DNA of 32,251 bases from Clostridia bacterium (GCA_029060025.1 JAIDUV010000030.1:1-32251); one strand, 5' to 3'; numbered from the stretch's first letter, positions 24,023-32,251 are shown. The notes: generated by a model from the letters alone, not told the origin. Numbers and translations: made by a program.

Positions 24023-24850
24023 TTATTTACTGATAAAAATCTTTGTGCACGGCGCTTGTCCTCCAAGCACTTCGGATATGCTAAAACGAGGATTTGCAAT
24101 ATAGACCTCAGTTCCGTTTTTCAATGGCTCTTTGATATACTCGAGTTTTGCAACCGCTCCGTTTGCCCCCACTCTTGACGAGCCTATGCACTTGCTTTGC
24201 GCGTCGCATACCGCGTCGATAACTTCATAACTGTCTTTGCCTGTGATATTTCTTATAAGGGTCTTTTCATCTGTAGGGTCAGAATAGATGCCAAGCGTCG
24301 AAGTATATATGAGCAAAGTCTTGCACTTGACAAGGCAAGCAATCTGCGACGCAGTCTCGTCATTGTCCATACAATGTACGACGTCCTTTCTGCTTTTGGC
24401 AAGTTCTTGCAACTCGACTTTGTCTATCTCTTCTGAAGAGAGCGGGTCGTTGTAATTTATGATTGGTATTGCCCCCTGTGCAGGACATCTCAAAAGCAAT
24501 TTTTTGAGATTTTCTTTTTTTGCGGGGTCGTTGAAATGCCTATGCTCCACAAGTATCTGCCTTACGGAATACTTGGGATCTATATATTGGCGGTAGTTAT
24601 TCATAAGAATAGTTTGTCCCTGCGCGGCATAATCTACTTTAACCTCGCTGTAATCGCCGTCAATCTCACGACCGTTGCGTCTTATATAATCTATTCTGCC
24701 GATTTCCGTTGCTCCGCTCGACACCCAAATATATCCCGATTTGAGTTCTCTGCTTATTCTTGCAATAGCATTATAATCTATATCTCCCCACGCCTTATTT
24801 ACTAGCGCCATAGATCCGACTTTTCCCACAAGTTCTACGTCAAATTTCAT
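24023..24850 (-). CDS. amino-acid kinase family protein, glutamate 5-kinase-like (275 aa)
   Basis: A soluble kinase of the amino-acid kinase fold. Lys10 lies in VGKVGSMALVN, in the place of the KxGSS phosphate loop. VSSGATEIGR (43-52) matches the LVSSGA motif of ProB, GAIPIINYND (126-135) matches its PIxNEND motif, and DNDETASQIACLV then TSTLGIYSDP match the DND..LSA and TD..GLY..DP motifs. There is no PUA domain. Glutamate 5-kinase is therefore the nearest family, but the N-terminus is atypical and no proA lies nearby, so the substrate may differ. Start ATG 24850 has AGAGG 6 nt upstream. Confidence 0.78.
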   Translation of the reverse strand: MKFDVELVGKVGSMALVNKAWGDIDYNAIARISRELKSGYIWVSSGATEIGRIDYIRRNGREIDGDYSEVKVDYAAQGQTILMNNYRQYIDPKYSVRQILVEHRHFNDPAKKENLKKLLLRCPAQGAIPIINYNDPLSSEEIDKVELQELAKSRKDVVHCMDNDETASQIACLVKCKTLLIYTSTLGIYSDPTDEKTLIRNITGKDSYEVIDAVCDAQSKCIGSSRVGANGAVAKLEYIKEPLKNGTEVYIANPRFSISEVLGGQAPCTKIFISK

Positions 24851-24889
24851 ATTAACCTCTTCTGTTTATCCTATACTTAAATATAATTT

Positions 24890-26158
24890 TTATGCTGCGC
24901 TAAATCCTATCAAATCGCAAGCATATTGCTTTATGCAAATCAATACTACTTGACCCGACTCTATGATTTCTCCGCTCTCTATCTCGCCGATAGGCGTACC
25001 TGTAGTGGTATTCTTATCCGAGTTTTCGTCCGCAATTAGATTTATCACACCGTTTTCGTCAATCTGCACGGTTACGGTGCCGTCCTCGTCAGTGCGATAT
25101 ACCTGCGCAAAGCCGTTGTAATCGTTGTCCGGCACAAGATCCGTATACGTATCAAGTCTCTCAAGCACTTCGGGAGTCGGATGTCCGTAATCATTGCCTG
25201 CTCCGCAAGATATAATAGCATATTCGCAATCGACTTTGTTGAGGAAGTCCATCATAGTAGACGACTTTGAGCCGTGGTGTCCCACCTTGAGCACGTCTGC
25301 ATCAACGTTGTCAAAATACCCTTTGCCCATCAAATACGTCTCAGATTTTTCATTGGAATCACCTGTCAAAACAATAGTTCTGTCAGCGTATTCAAGTAGA
25401 CAGGTTGGTGACACGGCATTTTTATTTTCGGCTGTAGAGCCTTTTTTTATAGACGGATAGTCTTCTTTGTCAAAGGAATAGCACTTCATAAGCCAATTCT
25501 CACCGCTTATCTCATAAGCCCCGACGTTGTAATTTATTTCGGCTTGTTTCGTTATGCCGTCTTCGACGTAAGTTTCGCTTACCGCTGCATTGTAAGCATT
25601 TTTCCACGTAGCGCTGGTTTCTATATCTGCAACAGGCAAATAGAAACTCTTGATTTGATAGTTATCTACGAGTTTTTTAGTCTCTCTTATATGGTCGTAG
25701 TCGGTATGCGTAAGGAAGAGATAATCTATCGTAGTTATCTCCAACTCCTTCAAGGCTCCGTCGATGACGTTCCAAGGCGAAGTCGTGCCCAACTCGCTAC
25801 CAATATCCATTACCATTACTTGACCGTCGGGGAAAAGCAAAAGTATGCAATCTCCCTGTCCAATGTCGAGCACACGCATTTCCATAATATCACCTTGCAA
25901 TTGCGCAACTCCGCTCGGCACAGGCTTGTTAGATACGTTTCCACTCGACGTACTTCCACTGGGCGAATCTCCAGACGGCAAATCTTCTTCCGTGAAAAAA
26001 TTCTTGACAAAATCTATTATATCCTTCCACATTCCTCTGATACTTATCAATATTATTGCTATTATCAGAATAACGACCAAGATTACCGTCAAAATGGCGA
26101 TAATCTTTTTAGTGTCCGAACTTTTCTTCTTTGATTTTAAAGGCTTTCTTTTAGCCAT
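24890..26158 (-). CDS. membrane-anchored ComEC/Rec2-like metallo-beta-lactamase hydrolase (422 aa)
   Basis: A secreted-side hydrolase of the metallo-beta-lactamase fold, related to the C-terminal domain of ComEC but without its channel. A basic N-terminus is followed by one membrane anchor (IIAILTVILVVILIIAIILI, about 19-38), then a Ser/Gly/Pro linker and the MBL domain from residue 93 (MRVLDIGQGDCILL). The metal ligands are in THTDYDH (His151, Asp153, Asp155, His156), TGDSNE (Asp267) and GHHGS (His294, His295). Such stand-alone proteins may degrade nucleic acids or other phosphodiesters outside the cell; the substrate is unknown. AGGAG lies 5 nt before ATG 26158, 18 nt after the transporter stop. 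Confidence 0.9.
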   Translation of the reverse strand: MAKRKPLKSKKKSSDTKKIIAILTVILVVILIIAIILISIRGMWKDIIDFVKNFFTEEDLPSGDSPSGSTSSGNVSNKPVPSGVAQLQGDIMEMRVLDIGQGDCILLLFPDGQVMVMDIGSELGTTSPWNVIDGALKELEITTIDYLFLTHTDYDHIRETKKLVDNYQIKSFYLPVADIETSATWKNAYNAAVSETYVEDGITKQAEINYNVGAYEISGENWLMKCYSFDKEDYPSIKKGSTAENKNAVSPTCLLEYADRTIVLTGDSNEKSETYLMGKGYFDNVDADVLKVGHHGSKSSTMMDFLNKVDCEYAIISCGAGNDYGHPTPEVLERLDTYTDLVPDNDYNGFAQVYRTDEDGTVTVQIDENGVINLIADENSDKNTTTGTPIGEIESGEIIESGQVVLICIKQYACDLIGFSAA

Positions 26159-26176
26159 AAAAACTCCTTTGACAAA

Positions 26177-27715
26177 TCAATCTTCGTCAGAAAAATACTC
26201 CAACATCTTTTTCTTTTTAGGCGGTTTATTATCGCCGTGCTTAATAAATACCGTCGTCAACAAGGCAAGACCTATGAATATAGACGCGTAGATAAACACC
26301 GTACTTTGGTTTATCTTGTCCATAAATATACCTGCAAACGCCGGAGTGATTGCTTGCGCCGACATAGAAAACGCATAATAGTATCCGGTATATTTGCCGA
26401 CGGTGCTACCTCTTGACAACTCCGTGACCATAGGCAAAGTATTGACGTTGACGCACACCATACCGAATCCCGCAAGCAAGAAACACAGCGGGAAAAGATA
26501 TTTTACGCCTGCCGTATTTGCGCTCATAAAGAAACACGGAATAAACGCAAGCGCCGCCACAACAACGCCTATGATAATCGTCTTTTTTCTGCCAAGTTTG
26601 TTGGCGAGCAACGCAACCGGCAACAACGCTATTGCGCCGCCTGCTCCGTTGAGAATAGATATTGTTCCTACGTAGCCTTGCTCAAACAACAACGTCTGCG
26701 TTGCGTACGTCGAAAGGTGTGACTTGACGGCGTTGTATCCCATAAACCACAAAAATACCGTCATCAAAATTAAAAAGAGAGAAACAAGTTTTGCCTTTGG
26801 CAACTTATCCGTGCCTTCCGCCTCTTCCTCATCAACGACGTTGTATTTTTGCTCTTCCTCTTCCCTCAATTGAACGAATTTTTTTTCTTTGACAGTGAGC
26901 ATAAAGGCAAGAAGTATCAACAACAATACCGTAGCAGTTGCGACAAACAACCAAATATAATTTTTTGTCTCTTTGTTGGCAAAGATTTTATAAAGCACTA
27001 TTGCAACGAGTCCGCCTGCCCCGCCCATAAACGTAATCAAAGCATTTGCTTGAGATCTCAACGGCTTTGGTGTGATGTCAGGCATAAGCGATACTGCAGG
27101 CGAGCGGTAAGACGACATCGCAACCAACAGCAACAGCAACGCTATGATAAACATAACGAGTATCCACACGTTGTCTTTTGCGACCTGCCCAGCCATTGCA
27201 ATTTGAGCCTGCTTGATAGCAGAAAGAATTGCAGTGTCTTTCGTAGCCATAAGATCGACGTAACTCGTATCAAGACTCAAACCTGCTCCCGCAATAGCGT
27301 CGGCAAGAGAGGGATTATATTCTATTAGTTTTGCAGTATCGGCGTAGCCGGCAGCCATAATCTTTTGAAACTCCAAAAGTTCGAATATCGACAAAATAAT
27401 CAAAGCCGCCGCGGCTGCAATAGAGCCCCAGAAAATAAACTTGGTGCGTCTGCCCATCCTTGCATTGACCGACTTGTCAGAAATAGAACCAAACAACGGC
27501 AACAAAAAGATTGCCAAAAGATTGTCAAGTCCCATAATCAAGCCGTACTGCCAAGAATTGAGACCAAAGCGCGTGTTGAGAATGAGCGGCATTATGTAAT
27601 CGTATACTTCCCAAAAACACATTATGCCAAAGAAAGCAAATCCCACAAGAATAGTTCTCTTATAGTCCAATCTCAAAACATCATTTTTTTGCGCAGCATT
27701 TTTTTCTTTTCCCAT
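26177..27715 (-). CDS. MFS transporter, SLC45/GPH-like sugar symporter (512 aa)
   Basis: A twelve-helix major facilitator with the loop motif GSISDKSVNARMGRRTKF (76-93), the DRxRxRxGRR form found in GPH and SLC45 glycoside symporters. The N-terminal half has a large insertion after helix 4 (about 115-170, KIMAAGYADTAKLIEYNPSL), probably extracellular. Its neighbour is an alpha-galactosidase-like enzyme, so alpha-galactoside or another oligosaccharide is a reasonable cargo (inference). The start is ATG 27715 with AGGAAG 5 nt upstream; TTG six codons earlier is rejected. It has its own promoter with a palindrome across the spacer, so its regulation may differ from the glycosidase gene. Confidence 0.87.
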   Translation of the reverse strand: MGKEKNAAQKNDVLRLDYKRTILVGFAFFGIMCFWEVYDYIMPLILNTRFGLNSWQYGLIMGLDNLLAIFLLPLFGSISDKSVNARMGRRTKFIFWGSIAAAAALIILSIFELLEFQKIMAAGYADTAKLIEYNPSLADAIAGAGLSLDTSYVDLMATKDTAILSAIKQAQIAMAGQVAKDNVWILVMFIIALLLLLVAMSSYRSPAVSLMPDITPKPLRSQANALITFMGGAGGLVAIVLYKIFANKETKNYIWLFVATATVLLLILLAFMLTVKEKKFVQLREEEEQKYNVVDEEEAEGTDKLPKAKLVSLFLILMTVFLWFMGYNAVKSHLSTYATQTLLFEQGYVGTISILNGAGGAIALLPVALLANKLGRKKTIIIGVVVAALAFIPCFFMSANTAGVKYLFPLCFLLAGFGMVCVNVNTLPMVTELSRGSTVGKYTGYYYAFSMSAQAITPAFAGIFMDKINQSTVFIYASIFIGLALLTTVFIKHGDNKPPKKKKMLEYFSDED

Positions 27716-27744
27716 AATCTTCCTACGTCTCAAAGTTTATTTAT

Positions 27745-27811
27745 ATGAGTATATCATATACCATACTCATCTGTCCATTACTTTTTACTTTGCCATTAGC
27801 ATACTCATCTG
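27745..27811 (-). promoter_or_regulatory. promoter with operator-like inverted repeat before the transporter gene
   Basis: On the minus strand, TGGACA (27777-27772), 18 nt, TATACT (27753-27748). An inverted repeat ATGAGTAT/ATACTCAT (27745-27752 and 27763-27770) spans the spacer and -10. CAGATGAGTAT occurs at 27773-27763 and again, as a direct repeat, at 27811-27801. This is the layout of a repressor binding site; no regulator gene is in the window. Confidence 0.55.
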
Positions 27812-27830
27812 AACTAAATTATGATCAAAT

Positions 27831-29822
27831 CTAAGATACGCTCTTTATATTATACAGTCTTATTTCAAAAGGTTGCAGCGAAATCTCAAATTTATCTCCG
27901 CTTGCAACAGTCGAAACTTCTCCTTTAATGGGATAGAACTGTGCAATCTCATATCCACTGTCGTCAAAACTAATACCTTTGTGGTCAAACGCATACTTCA
28001 CCGACTTATCAGAAGAATTGCGAATTGCGAGTATACCTTTGCCGTCGTCAAAGGCATAATATCCGTATACTCCTCCATCTTCGGGAGCATCACCGAAAAA
28101 TACGCTGTGTTGAATAGTCTCAAAGTTGGCTTCCGCCCATTGCAAAACTTGAGTAGCCGCCTCATATCTCTGTCTATCAAACATTTGCGGCGAAAAATAC
28201 AACTCAATAAAGCCTGTACCTCTCATCATACACATATAAAGATACGTCTTAAACTGCTCTATATCGTATACCACCGTGGGGTGAGCAGATCCGGGCGTTT
28301 GCAAATTACTTGTCATAGGCGGATTGCAATTGCGCTCTGCATAGCACGGCTCGTGATTATAAAGGTTTGCTACAGGGAATTGCAACTGCCTTATCTCAAA
28401 GAAATCGCGGTATTTTCCGTCGCGGTAATTTAGGCATTGCGACAGGTTGTCTCCCTTGCCTGCGTACCCCATATCAGCGCAATTGTTGAGCCATATTGCG
28501 TCGCACCACTTCAAAAACCAAGGCGAACAATGCGCATAAGACGTTACGTTGAGAAAGACGTCTGGACGCGTCTTGCGTATAGCCTCAAAGCCTTTAGTCC
28601 ACTCTTCCCAAAGAAAGGTATAGAAATAAAGTCCGTCTCCGACGCCTTTTGGGTGTCCGTGATTTTTTGCCTTGCAAGGCGTAATGGCAAAGCCGTCTAT
28701 CTTGAAATAACTGACGTTGTATTTATCGCAAAATTCCGCCATCTTTGCGCACAAATCTTTGATATACTTGGGATTGCAAGTACAAATATCGTGAGACTGT
28801 ACGCACTTGGGATAACCTATGCTCTCAAGCAATTTTGCATACTTATAAGTCTGTTGAGTATATCCGCCGCGCGGACCAAACCAAACGCCAAAAGTTGAAT
28901 CAAGGTCTTTGGTCAACTTGCTTTCATTAGAAAATTCATTGGGGAACTTATTGCTGTCAAACTCCCAAAATTTTGCGTTCTTGTAATCTATCCAACCGTC
29001 GTCGACGACGTAGCAGTCAAGCGGACGCAGTCCCGCTTGTGCAAAGCCGTCTGCGATAGCCTTAAACGACTTCTCTATCTTGTTGCTGTCAATATCCAGC
29101 ATATTGTCATACCAACTGTTGAACTGCAATCTGAATTTTGCAGGTTGCGCGGCAATCGTCGCAACGTAATCAAAAAAGTCAGCGCGCATAGAGTGAAAAT
29201 CACACTGTTTTCCGCTGCCGATTACAAAAGGTATCGTGGAGTACGCTCCGTCTTTTGAAATTTCGGCAAAACTTCTGCCTACGTAATACCTGCTGTAAGC
29301 AAAGTCGTTCTCAATCCTGTTGTCAGCCACAGGAAACTCTCCGCCAAAGAACATATCTTTGACGTAATAAGGCTGTCCCATAGTCGTAATATACGCAGGT
29401 ATCATTACTCTCTTTTTTACCTTTGGTATGCTCCACTTAAAGCCAACTTCACTCACGCCAAAACCGTCAAGGTCAATAAAATCTATTACCATCTGCGGAT
29501 TAGACACTTTTAATTCAAGCGTTTTTCTCAATACTCCCGACTGCTCGTCGGCAACGTATTCTATACGAATATTCCAGTCAATACCGTCGCGCGTAATTGC
29601 CAACTCAAGTTGGTTTTCGTCTGCTTTGACGACGTTCATTTGCGTGCTGTCAAAAAACGTCTTCTTGCGCATAATACCGCTTTTTACATAATACGATATT
29701 CCGCACTCATAACCCGACTGAATAATTTTATTTCCTGTGATTTTGTTGACAATATACGCCCCAACAATTTTATTGCCGTCGACGTCAATACACTTGATTA
29801 CCTTTTGCGATTCTACCCTCAT
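27831..29822 (-). CDS. clan GH-D glycoside hydrolase, alpha-galactosidase (GH36)-like (663 aa)
   Basis: A cytoplasmic glycosidase (no signal peptide) of the GH27/31/36 clan. An N-terminal beta-sandwich (1-225) is followed by a TIM barrel: FNSWYDN (234-240), CYVVDDGWIDY (DDGW, 274-277), the catalytic strand YFKIDGFA with nucleophile Asp376, and later CDAIWLNNCAD, where Asp441 or Asp450 would be the acid/base. A C-terminal beta domain ends the protein. The motifs fit GH36 and raffinose-synthase-like enzymes best, but the subfamily and linkage are uncertain. Being intracellular, it would act on sugar taken up by the transporter encoded downstream. ATG 29822 has GGTGA 4 nt upstream. Confidence 0.87.
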   Translation of the reverse strand: MRVESQKVIKCIDVDGNKIVGAYIVNKITGNKIIQSGYECGISYYVKSGIMRKKTFFDSTQMNVVKADENQLELAITRDGIDWNIRIEYVADEQSGVLRKTLELKVSNPQMVIDFIDLDGFGVSEVGFKWSIPKVKKRVMIPAYITTMGQPYYVKDMFFGGEFPVADNRIENDFAYSRYYVGRSFAEISKDGAYSTIPFVIGSGKQCDFHSMRADFFDYVATIAAQPAKFRLQFNSWYDNMLDIDSNKIEKSFKAIADGFAQAGLRPLDCYVVDDGWIDYKNAKFWEFDSNKFPNEFSNESKLTKDLDSTFGVWFGPRGGYTQQTYKYAKLLESIGYPKCVQSHDICTCNPKYIKDLCAKMAEFCDKYNVSYFKIDGFAITPCKAKNHGHPKGVGDGLYFYTFLWEEWTKGFEAIRKTRPDVFLNVTSYAHCSPWFLKWCDAIWLNNCADMGYAGKGDNLSQCLNYRDGKYRDFFEIRQLQFPVANLYNHEPCYAERNCNPPMTSNLQTPGSAHPTVVYDIEQFKTYLYMCMMRGTGFIELYFSPQMFDRQRYEAATQVLQWAEANFETIQHSVFFGDAPEDGGVYGYYAFDDGKGILAIRNSSDKSVKYAFDHKGISFDDSGYEIAQFYPIKGEVSTVASGDKFEISLQPFEIRLYNIKSVS

Positions 29823-29920
29823 TATTCACCCATAACTGTTAAAATATTTTTCAATATATCTATAATAACATAATATGGATTTAATTTCAAGAGGCAAATA
29901 ATATAATAAATAAAAGGTAA

Positions 29921-30019
29921 TGTCACCTCGAACGTAGTCGAGAGGTCTATATCCGATTATTAAATATGTATAGATTTCTCCACTTCGCTTCGCTATGGTC
30001 GTAAGGAACGAAGTGACGG
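29921..30019. repeat. dispersed intergenic repeat, copy B
   Basis: TGTCACCTCGAACGTAGTCG with GAGAGG and CTATATCC, then TAGATTTCTCCACTTCGCTT with CGCT and GAACGAAGTGACGG. The two ends are partly complementary, so RNA or ssDNA could fold on itself. It matches copy A at 18991-19128 with the blocks rearranged. The rest of the 29823-30062 gap shows no gene. Confidence 0.65.
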
Positions 30020-30062
30020 CATAGCGAGCAAGCAGGTGCGTCTCGTACGAGCGTCAATGATA

Positions 30063-30086
30063 AAAGGCGGGAATAGTCCCGCCTTT
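30063..30086 (-). terminator. terminator of the surface protein gene
   Basis: AAAGGCGGGA (30063-30072), 4-nt loop, TCCCGCCTTT (30077-30086): a perfect 10-bp stem 17 nt after the stop, followed on the minus strand by TTTTATC. Confidence 0.85.
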
Positions 30087-30103
30087 GCCTTTACGCTTTG
30101 CTC

Positions 30104-32251
30104 TTACTTCTTGCTTCTCATAGCGCGCTGCTCTTTCATATACTCTTGATACCTGTCAATTTGATCTTCTCTCAGATTGACCATTCTCTTGGCTGTCGCA
30201 AACGCTTGTGCGTCATCTACGATAAGTTCAGTTTCCTTCACTCTCATTTTGGTTCCCTCGCTACCTGCGTCTCTTCTTATGTCCTTGAGATACTCGTCTT
30301 CCATCTTGAAGAGCGCTACCGTCGTGTCTTTCTTTATCGTAAGTTTAATAAGCGGATTGACTGAAGACTGACCTAAAAGTATAAAGTAAGTCGACTTCTT
30401 TTCTTTACACTTGTCTTTTGACAACGCGTATTCTCTAAGGCTGTCAAAGTACTTTTTCTGTTGCTTAGAAAGCAATGCGTACGCTTCATCTAAAGTAAGT
30501 CTAGGAGCCTTCTCAACTTTTGGCTTTGCAGGAGCGGCTACTTTAACCTCTTTCTCCACTACCTTCTCAACCACCTTTTCTACAGGCACTTCTACTCGCA
30601 CTTCCTTTTCGACGATTTTCTCGACTTCTACAGGAACTTCTACCTTGACTTCTTTCTCAACGACTTTTTCCACTTCGACCGGTACCTCTACTATTTTCTC
30701 TACAGGCACTTCCACGACTTTTTCCACTATCTTTTCTACAGGAACTTCTTTCTCGATTATTTGCGCCTGCGATTGAGTTGCTGACAACTCCAAGATCTTT
30801 TCCATAAGTTTTTCTTGGTTGTGCATCAAGTTTTCTTGCGTCTTCATCATTTGCTTTATAGTCTCGTCGTTGGCATTACTTGCTACGACTTCTTTCTCGA
30901 CGATCTTTTCGACAGGCTGCTCCGCCATCTTCTTCATAAGCAATTCTTGATTATGCGCGAGATCTTCTTGAGTCTTCATTATTTGTTTTATTACTTCGTC
31001 ATTGCTCGACGCTTGTTGAGGCAACATCTGTTGCACACCGGGCAACATTGCCGTGACTGTCTCAGAGATAAGTCCTCTCATTTCTTCGACGCTTATGCCA
31101 GGTTGCGCATATGCAAATCCGCCCTGTGGCATACCCTGTCCCATATTGCCGCCTGTGCCTGCGTTTCCGCCCATCATACTCATAAACATCATCTGCATAT
31201 TTTCGTCGCGCTTTCTTGCCTCTTCTTCTCTCCTTCTCTCGTCGGCGTCTGCTTTGTTGCGCTCATACTCGTCTCTCAACTCCTCGGCATATATCAACGA
31301 CTTGTTGTACTTGCTCTTTGCTATTATCATAAATACGATACTCAACACCGCCAAGCCCATCAATACGCACGCTATTGCCGTCCAGCCTGCCGTTGCAAGT
31401 CCCAAGAACGCTCCTGCATAATACGTCTTGTATCTGCTCTCCGCCATTTTCTTATTCTGCTTGCTCTTGGAAAGATATCCTGCGCCCTTGCTTGCAAATA
31501 TAAGTATCAATATTATAGATATAATGCTTGCTATAATCTGCCATAGCGGTATCTCTTTGAGTTTGGCAAGTATCTCGTCGAGCGTTCCTCCGCCGTTGTT
31601 ACCGCTGCCTGGATCGTTGCCGCTTGGTCTTTGATTTGGATCGGTTGGGTCATAGTCCGGCGCATTGCCATTCTCGTCTACTATCTTAAACGTACATACT
31701 GCTCCAGAGCGAATAAAGTAATTCTCCGTATCACTTACCGTAACTTTAATTTTATACGTACCTTTCTCCGTCTTCGTCTTGTATCCTTCCGTAAACTTCA
31801 ACTGCGACAATATATCATTATCCGTCACTTCGTCTCCGTTTCTGTCTTTTACTACGTACGTCGGATAATGTACATCACCATCCCATAGGAACTGCGTATC
31901 TCCCCATTCTATCGTCAAGATACTCATTCCCGATTTAGGTACGACCACAAAGTACCATTCTCTGCTCACTTCGTCCAACTTATAGTTGGCTCCCAAGTCG
32001 CCGTTTATCGTGGCTACTATTTTATACGAGCCCACTTCAGATACTTGACTTGCGCCTATCTCGTTGCCCTCTTCGTCATATATCTTGTATGTAAAGTCAT
32101 TGGCGTAGTCTATTTCGTCTCCGCTTGCAAGTCCGTCTGCCATTCCGGTTATTACAGGCGCATAGCCGCTCTCGCCGTCCGTAACAAACTCCCAATTATC
32201 CCAGTTGGGTATCAAAGTGGACTTGTCTATCGTCCAAGTGATTGTCACGTT
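30104..32251 (-). CDS. large surface/membrane protein with VEK-repeat tract (N-terminus beyond window)
   Basis: The frame is open at the right edge, so only 715 C-terminal residues are seen. The start is outside; GTG 32248 is just an in-frame codon. Numbered from there: two or more Ig-like/MBG-type beta domains (1-190, e.g. YKIKVTVSDTENYF), a Pro/Gly/Asn linker, hydrophobic segments at about 235-258 and 276-310, then a charged helix (EYERNKADADERRREEEARK) and a Met/Gly patch (MQMMFMSMMGG). A duplicated unit IKQIMKTQEDLAHNQE / IKQMMKTQENLMHNQE follows, then a long VEK/VPVEKIVE tract (445-570). A distinct C-terminal domain (583-714, with KKYFDSLREYALSK and STYFILLGQSS) is unrecognised. Topology is unclear. 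It is probably a cell-surface structural or adhesion protein (inference). Confidence 0.82.
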   Translation of the reverse strand, partial: NVTITWTIDKSTLIPNWDNWEFVTDGESGYAPVITGMADGLASGDEIDYANDFTYKIYDEEGNEIGASQVSEVGSYKIVATINGDLGANYKLDEVSREWYFVVVPKSGMSILTIEWGDTQFLWDGDVHYPTYVVKDRNGDEVTDNDILSQLKFTEGYKTKTEKGTYKIKVTVSDTENYFIRSGAVCTFKIVDENGNAPDYDPTDPNQRPSGNDPGSGNNGGGTLDEILAKLKEIPLWQIIASIISIILILIFASKGAGYLSKSKQNKKMAESRYKTYYAGAFLGLATAGWTAIACVLMGLAVLSIVFMIIAKSKYNKSLIYAEELRDEYERNKADADERRREEEARKRDENMQMMFMSMMGGNAGTGGNMGQGMPQGGFAYAQPGISVEEMRGLISETVTAMLPGVQQMLPQQASSNDEVIKQIMKTQEDLAHNQELLMKKMAEQPVEKIVEKEVVASNANDETIKQMMKTQENLMHNQEKLMEKILELSATQSQAQIIEKEVPVEKIVEKVVEVPVEKIVEVPVEVEKVVEKEVKVEVPVEVEKIVEKEVRVEVPVEKVVEKVVEKEVKVAAPAKPKVEKAPRLTLDEAYALLSKQQKKYFDSLREYALSKDKCKEKKSTYFILLGQSSVNPLIKLTIKKDTTVALFKMEDEYLKDIRRDAGSEGTKMRVKETELIVDDAQAFATAKRMVNLREDQIDRYQEYMKEQRAMRSKK
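30539..30757 (-). repeat. coding repeat tract (VEKxVE/VPVE)
   Basis: About 70 codons made of near-repeats of VEKIVEK, VEVPVEK and VEKEVKV. Repeated DNA such as ACTTTTTCCAC and CTTTCTC is seen on the plus strand. The tract is in frame and probably forms an extended or coiled-coil rod. Copy number may vary between strains. Confidence 0.8.

Noticed and set aside
25544-26134. 196-aa open frame on the plus strand
   Set aside because: Antisense to the metallo-beta-lactamase gene whose motifs are clear; no ribosome binding site.
30539-30757. Regular short direct repeats, considered as a CRISPR array
   Set aside because: The repeats are in frame, code for VEK units and have no constant-length unique spacers or cas genes nearby.
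30815-31546. 243-aa open frame on the plus strand
   Set aside because: Antisense to the surface protein gene, with low-complexity His/Leu/Tyr-rich content and no start signals.

Overview
The window looks like a chromosomal segment from an anaerobic, low-to-mid GC Gram-positive bacterium of the Clostridia type, probably an uncultured host-associated lineage. This rests on gene content only: a single-chain pyruvate:ferredoxin oxidoreductase, the ecfA1-ecfA2-ecfT-truA order typical of Bacillota, strong AGGAGG-type ribosome binding sites, lipoprotein signal peptides, and an ECF sigma factor with a membrane partner. No 16S rRNA gene or other strong phylogenetic marker is present.

Layout. (1) Bases 1-7884, minus strand: a tightly packed six-gene cassette. 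In transcription order it holds a 907-aa zinc-ribbon/TIR/helical-repeat protein, two paralogous coiled-coil proteins with C-terminal membrane hairpins (591 and 549 aa), a 55-aa protein, a 141-aa protein, and a Ycf46-like AAA+ ATPase cut by the window edge. I do not recognise this combination as a described system, and it is the main point of interest. (2) 7885-9711: an AT-rich tract with a complete tyrosine recombinase, inverted repeats and tRNA-Glu(UUC). It may be the end of an integrated island carrying the cassette. (3) 9867-11060: a GH16 lipoprotein with its own strong promoter. (4) 11125-15147, minus: ecfA1-ecfA2-ecfT-truA followed by a low-molecular-weight tyrosine phosphatase. (5) 15377-18916, plus: nifJ, with a consensus promoter divergent from that of ecfA1 and a strong terminator.

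(6) 19179-22202: an ECF sigma factor and a membrane protein that is probably its anti-sigma factor (minus), divergent from a YfbK-type von Willebrand A lipoprotein (plus). A shared two-part motif (AAGTGATACAAAA, 11-12 nt, GTGTA) lies before both the membrane protein and the VWA gene and may be the promoter read by this sigma factor. (7) 22304-29822, minus: GH36-like glycosidase, MFS/SLC45-type transporter, membrane-anchored metallo-beta-lactamase hydrolase, glutamate-5-kinase-like kinase, deoxyinosine-glycosylase-like protein and acyltransferase 3. A second promoter with an operator-like palindrome precedes the transporter. (8) 30104-32251, minus: the C-terminal part of a large surface/membrane protein with a long VEK-rich repeat tract. 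Short dispersed intergenic repeats occur at 18991-19128 and 29921-30019.

Together the glycosidases and transporter suggest carbohydrate scavenging, nifJ suggests fermentative metabolism, and the left end looks like accessory (possibly defence or signalling) DNA. All functions are inferred from motifs read by eye; no database search was run.
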